In this document: piece after piece, positions 9,365 through 18,863 of the stretch
Layout of the letters: each line of letters begins with the position of its first letter
How positions within the stretch are numbered: position 1 is the stretch's first letter
NCBI RefSeq assembly: GCF_000015725.1
Contig: NC_008825.1
Span: 1,054,001-1,118,000 of the forward strand
Source of the DNA: Methylibium petroleiphilum PM1
GTDB taxonomy: Bacteria; Pseudomonadota; Gammaproteobacteria; Burkholderiales; Burkholderiaceae_C
Reading direction: 5' to 3'
DNA length: 64,000 bases
Position numbers and translations under genes: made by a program
The notes under the pieces: model-generated
The model's database searches: none
Told to the model about the DNA's origin: nothing
What the model saw: the letters and a program-made list of their open reading frames with translations, nothing else

Positions 9365-10414
9365 ATGGAAACCCAGATCCCCTACCTGACCAACGCCTGG
9401 TACGTGGCGGCACTGTCCACCGAGGTGGGAGCGCAGGCGCTGTTCCACCGCAAGATCCTGGACACCTCGATCCTGATCTACCGCAAGCAGGACGGCACGG
9501 CGGTGGCGCTGCACGACCGCTGCCCGCACCGCTTCGCGCCGCTGCACCTGGGCAAGCGGATCGGCGACGAGGTGGCGTGCCTGTACCACGCGCTGCAGTT
9601 CGACTGCACGGGGCAGTGCACGAAGAACCCGCACGGCAACGGGCAGATCCCGAAGGCGGCGAAGGTGCGCAGCTTCCCGCTGGAGGAGCGCTACGGATTC
9701 CTGTGGATCTGGATGGGCGAGGACGCGCCGGACCTGGCACGGCTGCCGGACTTCGGCGAGCTCGACAAGGGCCCCGACACCGGCGTCGCCTTCACCTACA
9801 TGCACATGAAGGCGAACTACGAGCTGATCATCGACAACGTGATGGACCTGAGCCACATCGACCATGTGCACGGCGAGATCATCACCACGCGCGGGCAGCT
9901 GTCGCCGCTGGTGCCGCAGATGCGGGAGGGCGAGCAGGCCATCTCCGCCCGCTGGGAATGGCAGCAGACGCCGGCGATGCTGATCTTCGCCAACTTCCTG
10001 CCCGAGCCCGCGGCCGGCGCGCGCCACTTCTTCGACATCACCTGGACGCCGCCCGCGAACATCCAGCTCTCGGTCGGCGCGACGCAGGACGGCGGCGCGC
10101 TCGACCTGGCCGGCTGCATCGGCCAGTACGACCTGCACACCTGCACGCCGGAGACCGCGAACACCACCCACTACTGGTTCGCGACACGGCGCAACCACGT
10201 CGTCGAGGACGCCGACTACAACGCCATGAAGATCCAGGCCATGCATGCGGCCTTCGAGAACGAGGACGGGCCGATCATCGAGGCCGTGCACGACGAGATG
10301 GGCACCACCGACTTCTTCAGCCTGAACCCGGTGCTGATGACCAACGACGTGGCACCGGTCAAGGTGCGGCGGCGCCTGCGGCAGCTGATCCAGGACGACA
10401 GGCGCGGCGCCTGA
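9365..10414 (+). CDS. Rieske aromatic oxygenase alpha subunit, copy 1
   Basis: A 349 aa terminal oxygenase of the VanA / dicamba O-demethylase type (class IA, no beta subunit). The Rieske [2Fe-2S] ligands are Cys53, His55, Cys72 and His75 (CPHRF...CLYH); the mononuclear iron site is in NVMDLSHIDHVHG with the bridging Asp161 and His164 and His169. It would oxidise, demethylate or hydroxylate an aromatic or similar ring using electrons from a reductase. No reductase lies next to it, so it probably shares the one encoded at 12386-13351. Its first 176 codons are almost identical in DNA to copy 2 at 13383, while the catalytic half differs, suggesting a different substrate range. Confidence 0.92.
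   Translation: METQIPYLTNAWYVAALSTEVGAQALFHRKILDTSILIYRKQDGTAVALHDRCPHRFAPLHLGKRIGDEVACLYHALQFDCTGQCTKNPHGNGQIPKAAKVRSFPLEERYGFLWIWMGEDAPDLARLPDFGELDKGPDTGVAFTYMHMKANYELIIDNVMDLSHIDHVHGEIITTRGQLSPLVPQMREGEQAISARWEWQQTPAMLIFANFLPEPAAGARHFFDITWTPPANIQLSVGATQDGGALDLAGCIGQYDLHTCTPETANTTHYWFATRRNHVVEDADYNAMKIQAMHAAFENEDGPIIEAVHDEMGTTDFFSLNPVLMTNDVAPVKVRRRLRQLIQDDRRGA
9381..9908 (+). repeat. Near-identical tract shared with 13411-13938
   Basis: These 528 bases match the second oxygenase gene with only three differences (9412, 9857 and 9865 region). Identity stops abruptly at the codon after CAGCTGTCGCCG, beyond which the proteins are only about 75% identical. The tract encodes the Rieske domain. 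Confidence 0.9.
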
Positions 10415-10435
10415 GGGCGGGCGTCGCCGCGCGCC

Positions 10436-10440
<5 letters not shown>
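10410..10440. terminator. Hairpin between convergent genes
   Basis: CCTGAGG at 10410-10416 pairs with CCTCAGG at 10434-10440 and holds the stop codons of both convergent genes in or beside its stem. There is no T-tract, so it may only be a weak or bidirectional transcription barrier. Confidence 0.35.
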
Positions 10441-12148
<1,708 letters not shown>

Positions 12149-12213
12149 GCTGTCTCCTCGGTCCGGTCGGGGCCGGCCTGTTCGTCAAAAGCGGCAATCC
12201 GCATTTTCTCGTT

Positions 12214-12236
12214 GTCGCAAATGATGAATCTGCGAC
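12214..12236. promoter_or_regulatory. Candidate activator-binding inverted repeat (UAS)
   Basis: GTCGCA-N11-TGCGAC is a perfect 6 bp inverted repeat centred about 117 bases before the predicted start of the reductase-oxygenase transcript, the usual distance for an upstream activating sequence of an NtrC-family activator. It is also close to the start of the activator gene and could serve autoregulation. Confidence 0.4.
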
Positions 12237-12286
12237 CCCGGTCCGGAACCTCGGGTTTCCACGAGTCCGTCAAAAAACCGCAAGCG

Positions 12287-12299
12287 AATCAAGGACTTG
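12287..12299 (+). promoter_or_regulatory. IHF consensus site upstream of reductase-Rieske 2 operon
   Basis: AATCAAGGACTTG matches WATCAANNNNTTR exactly and lies between the candidate activator site and the -24 box, beginning 29 bases upstream of it. The core also forms the palindrome TCAAG-GA-CTTGA. Confidence 0.6.
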
Positions 12300-12315
12300 A
12301 GAGCCCGTGCTGGCA

Positions 12316-12331
12316 TGGCACCGCGCTTGCA
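12316..12331 (+). promoter_or_regulatory. Sigma-54 (-24/-12) promoter, perfect consensus
   Basis: TGGCAC-CGCGC-TTGCA matches the consensus at every position. The start of transcription would be near 12342, giving a 43 nt leader to the GTG at 12386. It drives the reductase and the second oxygenase. Confidence 0.85.
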
Positions 12332-12385
12332 ATTCTTCGTGTCCTGAACCGGCCGCAAGTGTCGGGCCGAGCATGGAGACCCGCA

Positions 12386-13351
12386 GTGACGAACGATGGA
12401 TGGTTGGAGGTGACGGTGGCCGGGCGCGAGACGGCGGCCGAGGGCGTGGCGAGCTTCGAGCTGCGGCGCGCCGACGGGGGGCCGCTGCCGGGCTTCGACG
12501 CCGGGGCGCACATCGACGTGGAACTGCCGAACGGCATGGTGCGGCAGTACTCGCTGTGCAACGACCCGGCCGAGCGCGGTCACTACCGGATCGGCGTGCT
12601 GCTGGAGGCGGCGGGGCGCGGCGGATCGCGCAGCGCCCACGCGCAGTTGCTGCCTGGCAGCCGGCTGCGCATCAGTGCGCCGCGCAACCATTTCGCGCTG
12701 GTCCCGGCGCGCCACACGCTGCTGCTCGCGGGCGGCATCGGTGTCACGCCGATCCTGAGCATGGCCGAGCAGCTGGCGCGTGCCGATGCGTCGTTCGAGC
12801 TGCACTACTGCAGCCGCTCCCCGGCGCGCACCGCCTTCGTGCCGCGGCTGCGGGCCGCGGCGTTTGCCGCGCAGGTGCACTTCCACTTCGACGACGGCGA
12901 CGCCGCGCAGCGCTTCGATGCGCGCGCGGTGCTCGCGCAGGCGGGGGACACGACGCACCTCTACGTGTGCGGACCGAAGGGCTTCATGGACCACGTGATC
13001 CTGACCGCCCGCGCGCTGGGCTGGTCGGAGGGCAACATCCATTACGAGTACTTCGCGGGCGCCGCGGTCGACAGCTCGGCGGACCGCGGCTTCGAGGTGC
13101 AGATCGCCGGCAGCGGGCAGGTGGTGCCGGTCGCGCCCGGCCAGAGCGTGGTGCAGGCGCTCGCCGCCCATGGCATCGATGTGCCGGTGTCGTGCGAGCA
13201 GGGCGTCTGCGGCACCTGCGTGATGCGCGTCGTGCAGGGCGAGCCCGAGCACCGCGACATGTACTTCAGCGCGGCGGAGCACGCCGCCAACCACTGCTTC
13301 ACGCCGTGCTGCTCGCGCTCGAAGTCGGCGCGACTGGTGATCGATTTCTAG
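12386..13351 (+). CDS. VanB-type oxygenase reductase (FMN, NAD, 2Fe-2S)
   Basis: A 321 aa electron-transfer partner for the Rieske oxygenases. The order is a flavin-binding barrel (RQYSLCNDP near residue 52), an NAD-binding domain (LLLAGGIGVTPILSMAEQL) and a C-terminal plant-type ferredoxin domain with Cys270, Cys275, Cys278 and Cys308/309 (CEQGVCGTC...TPCC). The start is GTG 12386, preceded by GGAGA at 12375; no in-frame ATG fits. It is the only reductase in the island, ends 31 bp before oxygenase copy 2 and probably also serves copy 1, whose promoter has the same architecture. Confidence 0.9.
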   Translation: MTNDGWLEVTVAGRETAAEGVASFELRRADGGPLPGFDAGAHIDVELPNGMVRQYSLCNDPAERGHYRIGVLLEAAGRGGSRSAHAQLLPGSRLRISAPRNHFALVPARHTLLLAGGIGVTPILSMAEQLARADASFELHYCSRSPARTAFVPRLRAAAFAAQVHFHFDDGDAAQRFDARAVLAQAGDTTHLYVCGPKGFMDHVILTARALGWSEGNIHYEYFAGAAVDSSADRGFEVQIAGSGQVVPVAPGQSVVQALAAHGIDVPVSCEQGVCGTCVMRVVQGEPEHRDMYFSAAEHAANHCFTPCCSRSKSARLVIDF

Positions 13352-13382
13352 TGTTCCGGCACCCCCCTCAGGAGACAGAAAG

Positions 13383-14444
13383 ATGGAGCAGAAGATCGAA
13401 TTGAAGCAGTCCTACCTGACCAACGCCTGGTACGTGGCGGCGCTGTCCACCGAGGTGGGAGCGCAGGCGCTGTTCCACCGCAAGATCCTGGACACCTCGA
13501 TCCTGATCTACCGCAAGCAGGACGGCACGGCGGTGGCGCTGCACGACCGCTGCCCGCACCGCTTCGCGCCGCTGCACCTGGGCAAGCGGATCGGCGACGA
13601 GGTGGCGTGCCTGTACCACGCGCTGCAGTTCGACTGCACGGGGCAGTGCACGAAGAACCCGCACGGCAACGGGCAGATCCCGAAGGCGGCGAAGGTGCGC
13701 AGCTTCCCGCTGGAGGAGCGCTACGGATTCCTGTGGATCTGGATGGGCGAGGACGCGCCGGACCTGGCACGGCTGCCGGACTTCGGCGAGCTCGACAAGG
13801 GCCCCGACACCGGCGTCGCCTTCACCTACATGCACATGAAGGCGAACTACGAGCTGATCATCGACAACGTGATGGACCTGAGCCACGTCGACCACGTGCA
13901 CGGCGAGATCATCACCACGCGCGGGCAGCTGTCGCCGCAGATTCCGAAGCTGCGCGAGGGCACCGAGTCGGTCGCGGCGCGCTGGGAATGGCAGCAGACG
14001 CCGCCGCTGCTGATCCTGGCGGACTTCCTGCCCGAACCGAAGACGCAGGCCCGGCACTTCATCGAGGTGAGCTGGAGCCCGCCGGCCAACATCCAGCTCT
14101 CGGTCGGTGCGACGCAGAACGACGGCGCGCTCGACCTGGTCAACTGCATCGGCCAGTACGACCTGCACACCTGCACGCCGGAGACTGCGAACACCACGCA
14201 CTACTTCTTCGCCACACGGCGCAACCACGTCGTCGACGACGCGGGCTACAACGCGGCCAAGATCCAGGCCATGCACACCGCCTTCGAGACCGAGGACGGC
14301 CCGATCATCCAGGCCATCCACAACGAGATGGACACCACCGACTTCTTCGGCCTGAATCCGGTGCTGATGACGAACGACGTCGCGCCGGTGAAGGTGCGAC
14401 GCCTGCTGCAGCGGCTGATCGAGCAGGAGGCCGGCGCGCGCTGA
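13383..14444 (+). CDS. Rieske aromatic oxygenase alpha subunit, copy 2
   Basis: A 353 aa paralogue of the gene at 9365. The Rieske ligands are Cys57, His59, Cys76 and His79; the iron site follows in DLSHVDHVHG with Asp165, His168 and His173. AGGAGA precedes the ATG. Only the first dozen codons and the half after about codon 180 differ from copy 1: for example QIPKLREGTESVAARW replaces LVPQMREGEQAISARW. Since the C-terminal domain forms the substrate pocket, the two enzymes likely share the electron-entry surface but act on different or successive substrates. It is cotranscribed with the reductase. Confidence 0.92.
   Translation: MEQKIELKQSYLTNAWYVAALSTEVGAQALFHRKILDTSILIYRKQDGTAVALHDRCPHRFAPLHLGKRIGDEVACLYHALQFDCTGQCTKNPHGNGQIPKAAKVRSFPLEERYGFLWIWMGEDAPDLARLPDFGELDKGPDTGVAFTYMHMKANYELIIDNVMDLSHVDHVHGEIITTRGQLSPQIPKLREGTESVAARWEWQQTPPLLILADFLPEPKTQARHFIEVSWSPPANIQLSVGATQNDGALDLVNCIGQYDLHTCTPETANTTHYFFATRRNHVVDDAGYNAAKIQAMHTAFETEDGPIIQAIHNEMDTTDFFGLNPVLMTNDVAPVKVRRLLQRLIEQEAGAR
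13411..13938 (+). repeat. Near-identical tract shared with 9381-9908
   Basis: This is the partner of the 528-base tract in oxygenase copy 1, at a constant offset of 4030 bases with three mismatches, so it is a direct repeat. Such repeats could recombine and delete the activator and reductase genes between them. Confidence 0.9.
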
Positions 14445-14463
14445 CGCCGGCCGCGGCCGTGGC

Positions 14464-15477
14464 TCAGTGCGTGCCCTGCCGCAGCCGCCAGCTGCCGGGC
14501 GGCAGGCCGAAGTGGCGCTTGAAGGCGCGGCTGAAGGCGGCCTCCGACTCGTAACCCACCCGGTCGGCAATGGTCTTCAGCGGCTGGTCGCCGGTCTTCA
14601 GCTGCTGGGCGGCGAGCTGCAGCCGCCAGTGCGCCAGGTACTGCATCGGCGGCTGGTCGAGGTAGTGACGGAAGCGCTCGGCCAGCACCGTGCGCGAGAC
14701 GCCGACTGCGCGTGCCAGCCGCTCCACGCTCCAGTCCTGCAGCGGCGCATCGTGCAGCAGCTTCAGCGCCGAGCCGGTCACCGGGTCCCTGCACGCGGCG
14801 AACCAGCCGTTCTCGTCGTCCGACAGGCCCTGCATGTGCTTGCGCAGGATCTCCACGAACATCAGCTCGGTCAGCCGCGGCAGCATGCTGCGCGAGCCCG
14901 GCGTGGTCCGGCTGGCCTCGGCGGCGGTGTGGCGGATGGTGCTGCCCAGCCAGTGGTCGGCCGGCGTGGCGTCGGGGCTCACGTGCAGCAGGGTCGGCAG
15001 ATGCCGCAGGATGGGGCGGAACAGCAGCTCGTCGCACTGCAGGAAGCCGCAGATGATGTGCGTGACGGCGCCGCCGCCGCCATGCTCCACCTGCGGCATG
15101 TCCTTCCAGGGCTGGCAGGGCAGCAGCTGGCCGACCTGCACCGGCGCGGTCTCCTCGAGGCCTTCGAGGCGGTGGCTGTCGCCGTAGGGCAGCAACACGG
15201 CATCGCCTTCGCGCAGCCACACCGGCTCGTGCCCAGGCAGCGCCAGCCGGCAACTGCCGGTCGCGATGACATGGAAGGGAATGATGTGCTCGGTGCGGAA
15301 CGGCAGCACCCGCGCCAGCTGTGCCGACCCCGGCGTGAGCACCGCCCAGGGCTCGCGGAACGCGGCGCGGAACAGCACCATGCCGGCCAGATGCATGCTG
15401 CCGAGCAGGTCCGACAGCAGGTCGGACGCCTGCGGGGCCGGCGGCGTTTCGGGCAAGACGGGCGGCATTTCGGTCAT
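14464..15477 (-). CDS. AraC-family regulator with cupin sensor
   Basis: A 337 aa regulator with an N-terminal cupin-type ligand domain (about 25-215, including HVIATGSCRLALPGHEPVWL and a loop DAVLLPYGDSH) and a C-terminal AraC double HTH (VGVSRTVLAERF and IADRVGYESEAAFSRAFKRH). It ends 20 bp from the convergent oxygenase gene and is divergent from the DsrE-like gene. It could regulate either neighbour; the oxygenases already have a sigma-54 activator, so the DsrE gene is the simpler target. Confidence 0.85.
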   Translation of the reverse strand: MTEMPPVLPETPPAPQASDLLSDLLGSMHLAGMVLFRAAFREPWAVLTPGSAQLARVLPFRTEHIIPFHVIATGSCRLALPGHEPVWLREGDAVLLPYGDSHRLEGLEETAPVQVGQLLPCQPWKDMPQVEHGGGGAVTHIICGFLQCDELLFRPILRHLPTLLHVSPDATPADHWLGSTIRHTAAEASRTTPGSRSMLPRLTELMFVEILRKHMQGLSDDENGWFAACRDPVTGSALKLLHDAPLQDWSVERLARAVGVSRTVLAERFRHYLDQPPMQYLAHWRLQLAAQQLKTGDQPLKTIADRVGYESEAAFSRAFKRHFGLPPGSWRLRQGTH

Positions 15478-15538
15478 GGCTTCCTCGGGGCGATCGACCT
15501 AAGCTGACGTCATCAAGGATGCAGCAAGGAGGCTGTCA

Positions 15539-15907
15539 ATGGCAACGGAATCGAGAGATCTGGTGGTGGTGATCACGCATGGCATCGACCACGAGCTGTC
15601 CTCGGCAGGCATGGTCATCGCGCTCGGCGGCATGACGGCCGGCCTGAAGGTGTCGATCTTTCTCACCAGTTCGGGTGTCGACATCGTGCGGCGCGGTGCG
15701 TCGGACACGACCCACGTGAAGCCGCTCGAACCGCTGGCGGACATGCTGCGCGACTTCGTCGCGCGAGGCGGCACGCTGTGGGCCTGCACGCCGTGCGTGA
15801 AGAGCCGCGGCTATGCCCAGGAGCAGCTGATCGAAGGCGTGGTGATCGCCGGCTCCAGCGTGATGCACGAGCTGATCAAGCGCGGCGCGGCCACGCTGAG
15901 CTTCTGA
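15539..15907 (+). CDS. DsrE-like (DsrE/F/YrkE) family protein
   Basis: A 122 aa Rossmann-like protein of the DsrE superfamily with a CTPC motif (Cys83 and Cys86) in the loop GGTLWACTPCVKSRGY, the place where sulfur-carrier members hold their reactive cysteine. Hydrophobic strands (LVVVITHGID, KVSIFLTSSGV, VVIAGSSVM) support the fold. AGGAGG lies 7 bases before the ATG. Members act in sulfur relay or as small-molecule binding proteins; the exact role here is unknown. A small membrane protein follows 37 bp downstream. Confidence 0.8.
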   Translation: MATESRDLVVVITHGIDHELSSAGMVIALGGMTAGLKVSIFLTSSGVDIVRRGASDTTHVKPLEPLADMLRDFVARGGTLWACTPCVKSRGYAQEQLIEGVVIAGSSVMHELIKRGAATLSF

Positions 15908-15944
15908 GCCGATGTTGATGTGCGAGCAGCAGGAGGCCGCCGTG

Positions 15945-16358
15945 ATGCTGATGTACCGGGAACTGAGCTGGTGGTACTGGGCCGTGACGGCGGCGCTGCT
16001 GATCGCGGGGCTGGCGGGGTGGGCCGGAGCCTTCCACGCCGCCACCGCGCTGAGTGCGCTGCAGGTCCTGCACTTCCGCTGGCGCGAGGGCCGCTTTGCG
16101 GCCTTTCCGGTGCAGGTGCGGCTGGCCTTCACGGGCCTGCTGCTGCTGGCCGCGTGGCCGCCGATGAAGGGGCTGTTCTGGGTGCCTGCCATCGGCACGA
16201 CGGCCCAGGTGCTGTTCGGCTACTGCCTGCTGGCCCGCGGCCTGTCGCTGCTGCCCTGGAACCGGCGCGAGCCGTGGTCCTGGCGGCTGCTCCGGCGCAC
16301 CCTCACGGCGGCGCCGGTGCGCGGCAGCATCCTGCAGGGGCTGCCGGCCGCTCGCTAG
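15945..16358 (+). CDS. Small integral membrane protein, unknown function
   Basis: A 137 aa protein with about four hydrophobic segments (WYWAVTAALLIAGLAGWAGA, TALSALQVLHF, LAFTGLLLLAAW, AQVLFGYCLLARGLSLL) and a basic C-terminus. I chose ATG 15945 because AGGAGG stands at 15930-15935; the frame opens at 15912. I do not recognise a named family. It follows the DsrE-like gene closely and is probably cotranscribed. Its stop is three bases from the convergent reductase gene. Confidence 0.7.
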   Translation: MLMYRELSWWYWAVTAALLIAGLAGWAGAFHAATALSALQVLHFRWREGRFAAFPVQVRLAFTGLLLLAAWPPMKGLFWVPAIGTTAQVLFGYCLLARGLSLLPWNRREPWSWRLLRRTLTAAPVRGSILQGLPAAR

Positions 16359-16361
16359 GGC

Positions 16362-17450
16362 TCAGGCCGGCGGCAGGATGCCGCGCGCCATGAAGCTGCG
16401 CAGCCAGTGGCAGAACATGTCTTCGCTGTCGCACACCTCGTGGAAGCCCGCCTGGCGCAGCTTGATCGCGCTGACGAAGGCGGGCGGCGGCGGTTCGGTC
16501 GCGCCGTGTGCGAAGCAGAAGTCCGCGTAGTGGTGCGATTCGCCGAGCAGCGCCGGCAGCGCCACCGGCCGCAGTCCGTGCTTCGCCACGATGCGGTCCC
16601 ACACCGCGGCGTGCCCGGGCAGGAACTGCCCCAGCGCGCGGGGCCGGTCCGGGCCGGGCTCGACGCCCAGCGTCGCGGCCATCGCCGGCCACACGTTGCG
16701 CCACTCGAAGACATCGCCGTTGGTCACGTTGAAGTGCTGGCCGACCGCCTTCGGGCTGGAGGTGGCCCACACGAAGACATTGGCGAGCAGGCGCGCGTCG
16801 ACCGCTTCCCACACATAGGACACGCCGCCCGGGAAGCCGAACGGCTCGCCGAGCTCGCGGCAGACGGCGGCGTAGGCACCGATCACCGGTGCGAGGTTCA
16901 TCGCGACGCCGTAGGCCGCGCCGATGATGAGCTGCGGGCGCAGGATGGTGAAGTCGAAGTGCCGCGCCGCCGCCAGTTCCTTCAGGTAGTCCTCCTGCAG
17001 CCAGTAGAAGTTGGCGTGGGGATCGCGCGGCGCGCGCTCGCGCGCCGGGATCGGCATCGGGTGCAGGTGGATGCCGTAGGCCTTGGTGCCCTGCAGCAGG
17101 CTCACATGGCGCAGGCCGCTGCCCGCGCCGGTGAGCGGCGTCAGGCAGTTCTGCAGCATCGCCAGATTGGTCTCCATCTGGTCGCGTTCGCTCCAGCCCG
17201 CGATCAGACCGGGCTTCTCGAACAGCGCGGCGTAGACGACGTGGGTGATGCCGGTCAGTGCGCCGAGCGCGGCGCGGCTGGCCGCGGCATCGCGCAGGTC
17301 GACCGCGAGGTGGGTGTAGGGCCGCTCGTGCGTCAGCTCGGGCCGCCGCCGCGACAACGCCACCACCTCCCAGCCGCCGGCGAGGAAGGCGTCGACCGCG
17401 GCCGCACCGACCACGCCGCTGGCGCCGGCGATCAGAACCTTGTTGGGCAT
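16362..17450 (-). CDS. NAD(P)-dependent reductase, PRISE-like SDR
   Basis: A 362 aa extended short-chain dehydrogenase/reductase. The nucleotide-binding motif GASGVVGAAA is at residues 9-18. The pattern QGTKAYG (near 120) followed by NFYWLQED (near 157) resembles the progesterone 5-beta-reductase / iridoid synthase (PRISE) group, whose members reduce activated C=C bonds of enones. A classical YxxxK pair is not evident, as expected for that group. Bacterial members have broad enone substrates. It stands alone; a relation to the aromatic oxygenases is possible but unproven. Confidence 0.82.
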   Translation of the reverse strand: MPNKVLIAGASGVVGAAAVDAFLAGGWEVVALSRRRPELTHERPYTHLAVDLRDAAASRAALGALTGITHVVYAALFEKPGLIAGWSERDQMETNLAMLQNCLTPLTGAGSGLRHVSLLQGTKAYGIHLHPMPIPARERAPRDPHANFYWLQEDYLKELAAARHFDFTILRPQLIIGAAYGVAMNLAPVIGAYAAVCRELGEPFGFPGGVSYVWEAVDARLLANVFVWATSSPKAVGQHFNVTNGDVFEWRNVWPAMAATLGVEPGPDRPRALGQFLPGHAAVWDRIVAKHGLRPVALPALLGESHHYADFCFAHGATEPPPPAFVSAIKLRQAGFHEVCDSEDMFCHWLRSFMARGILPPA

Positions 17451-17539
17451 CTCATGTCTCCGCGTCTTGTCGTTCTCGAAGGGGCGCCGATCGCCCGAAC
17501 TGGGCCCGCGTGGCGGTGCTGTTCAGGGGATCGATCCTG

Positions 17540-17716
17540 CGCGAATCGAACTACAGTGCAGTCACTTCGGCGACAAACCGACCGCACGATTGGGCGGACC
17601 CAGGAACCCGTCACCTGCGCCGAAAGAACCCGTCGCCTCGTGCTGCTCAGCGCGATGTGCGTTCGGTAGATGAGCCCGCGGCCCTGGTCCTCCAGTCTGC
17701 CTGCGGGCTTTTTCTT
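17540..17716 (+). ncRNA. Candidate structured RNA in a 303 bp gap
   Basis: The gap 17451-17753 lies between two leftward genes, yet holds a rightward intrinsic terminator. Upstream of it TTCGGCG (17566-17572) can pair with CGCCGAA (17618-17624), and GAACCCGTC[A/G]CCT occurs twice, at 17604 and 17626. A weak -10-like TACAGT lies at 17552. I recognise no known RNA family. The 5' end is a guess. Confidence 0.35.
17673..17713 (+). terminator. Intrinsic terminator reading rightward
   Basis: AGCCCGC (17673-17679) pairs perfectly with GCGGGCT (17703-17709), followed by a run of T. The T-tract is only on the + strand, although no protein gene on that strand ends upstream of it. Confidence 0.65.
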
Positions 17717-17753
17717 TGGCCGCGCCGCCGTGGGCGGCGCCGACCGGCTCAGG

Positions 17754-18095
17754 TCAGATCCGGGCCCACAGCGCCTCGGACACCTGCAGCGCGCGTTCAC
17801 GCTCGGCGCCGCCGCCCAGCACCAGCCGGTGCGCACGTTCGAACAGCACGTTCTCGGCCAGCTCGCACAGCACCGGCATCATGCTGCGCGCCACCAGCCG
17901 CAGGTCGTCGGTCGCCAGCGCGCGCAGCGCGCCGCTCAGCTCGGCCGCGGCGGCGCGGTACTCCCCGGCGTGCATGCCCATCTGCTTGTTCTCGAGGACA
18001 CGCATCAGGCACAGCGAGGTGCGCAGCGTCTCGTCCTGCAGGCCGGTGATCGTCAAGGCGGGAGGCAAGGCAGTTCCTTTCGGGAGCGTCACCAT
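17754..18095 (-). CDS. Hypothetical helical protein, 113 aa
   Basis: A soluble, mostly helical protein starting MVTLPKGTALPPALT; the frame remains open upstream to 18701 but that part is low-complexity antisense of the DUF456 gene, so I start at ATG 18095. The segment TLRTSLCLMRVLENKQMGMHA and the pattern of leucines suggest a helical bundle. No catalytic motif or membrane span is visible and I do not recognise a family. Confidence 0.6.
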   Translation of the reverse strand: MVTLPKGTALPPALTITGLQDETLRTSLCLMRVLENKQMGMHAGEYRAAAAELSGALRALATDDLRLVARSMMPVLCELAENVLFERAHRLVLGGGAERERALQVSEALWARI

Positions 18096-18243
18096 GAGCG
18101 GTGAGTCCGCTGACTTATCGGCTGGAGGGGCCGGGTCTTGAGGGCGATCACGGCCCGGCATCGGCTCACCGACGCTCCCGTCGATTGAACTCCGGCGCGC
18201 GAACGCCATCTGTCCGTGAACAACTCGTGCGGAAGGGCTCGAC

Positions 18244-18726
18244 ATGGGCGACAGCTGGCTGTGGATCCTGAGCGTCGCGCTCATCGTGGCGGGGCTGGCG
18301 GGGACGGTGCTGCCGGCGCTGCCCGGCACGTTGCTGGTGCTGGCCGGCATCCTGCTCGGCGCCTGGATCGACGACTTCGCGCGTGTCGGCTGGGGCAGCC
18401 TCGCCGCCGTCGGCGTGCTGGCGGTGGTGGCCTGGGCGGCGGACTTCGTGGCCGGGCTGCTGGGCGCGCGCCGCGCTGGCGCCAGCCGGGAAGCGATCCT
18501 CGGTGCGGCGCTCGGCACCGTGGCCGGCATCTTCATGGGCCTGGTCGGCGTGCTCTTCATGCCGCTGGTCGGCGCGGCCGTCGGCGAGTACGTGGCGCGT
18601 CGCGACGAGCAGCGCGCGGTGCGGGTGGGCTTCGCCACCTGGCTGGGCGTCATGGCGGGGCTGGTCGCCAAGATCGCGATCTCGTTCATGATGATCGGCA
18701 TCTTCGTGGTGGCCTTGCTGGTCTGA
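18244..18726 (+). CDS. DUF456 family membrane protein
   Basis: A 160 aa protein with several glycine-rich hydrophobic segments, typical of DUF456: GLAGTVLPALPGTLLVLAGI near the N-terminus, then GARRAGASREAILGAALGTVAG, a conserved cytoplasmic loop, and a C-terminal span MMIGIFVVALLV. The function of the family is unknown. The GxxG-rich repeats resemble glycine-zipper proteins. It precedes the acyl-CoA synthetase-like gene by 137 bp. Confidence 0.85.
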   Translation: MGDSWLWILSVALIVAGLAGTVLPALPGTLLVLAGILLGAWIDDFARVGWGSLAAVGVLAVVAWAADFVAGLLGARRAGASREAILGAALGTVAGIFMGLVGVLFMPLVGAAVGEYVARRDEQRAVRVGFATWLGVMAGLVAKIAISFMMIGIFVVALLV

Positions 18727-18863
18727 CGTCCGTCTGCGGCACCCTTTGGCGCAGAGCACTGCGCCTGGGGAGGGCGTTGTCAGGACCGTGTCATCCGATG
18801 CCCCGAAGGTCGCTGCATGCCGCGGTGCACGCCCGGCGCTCCGATCGGCGCAGACTGGACCTC

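Noticed and set aside
17520..17560. CGAATCGAACTAC, resembling the T-loop of a tRNA
   Set aside because: No acceptor stem, anticodon arm or D-arm can be built around it on either strand.
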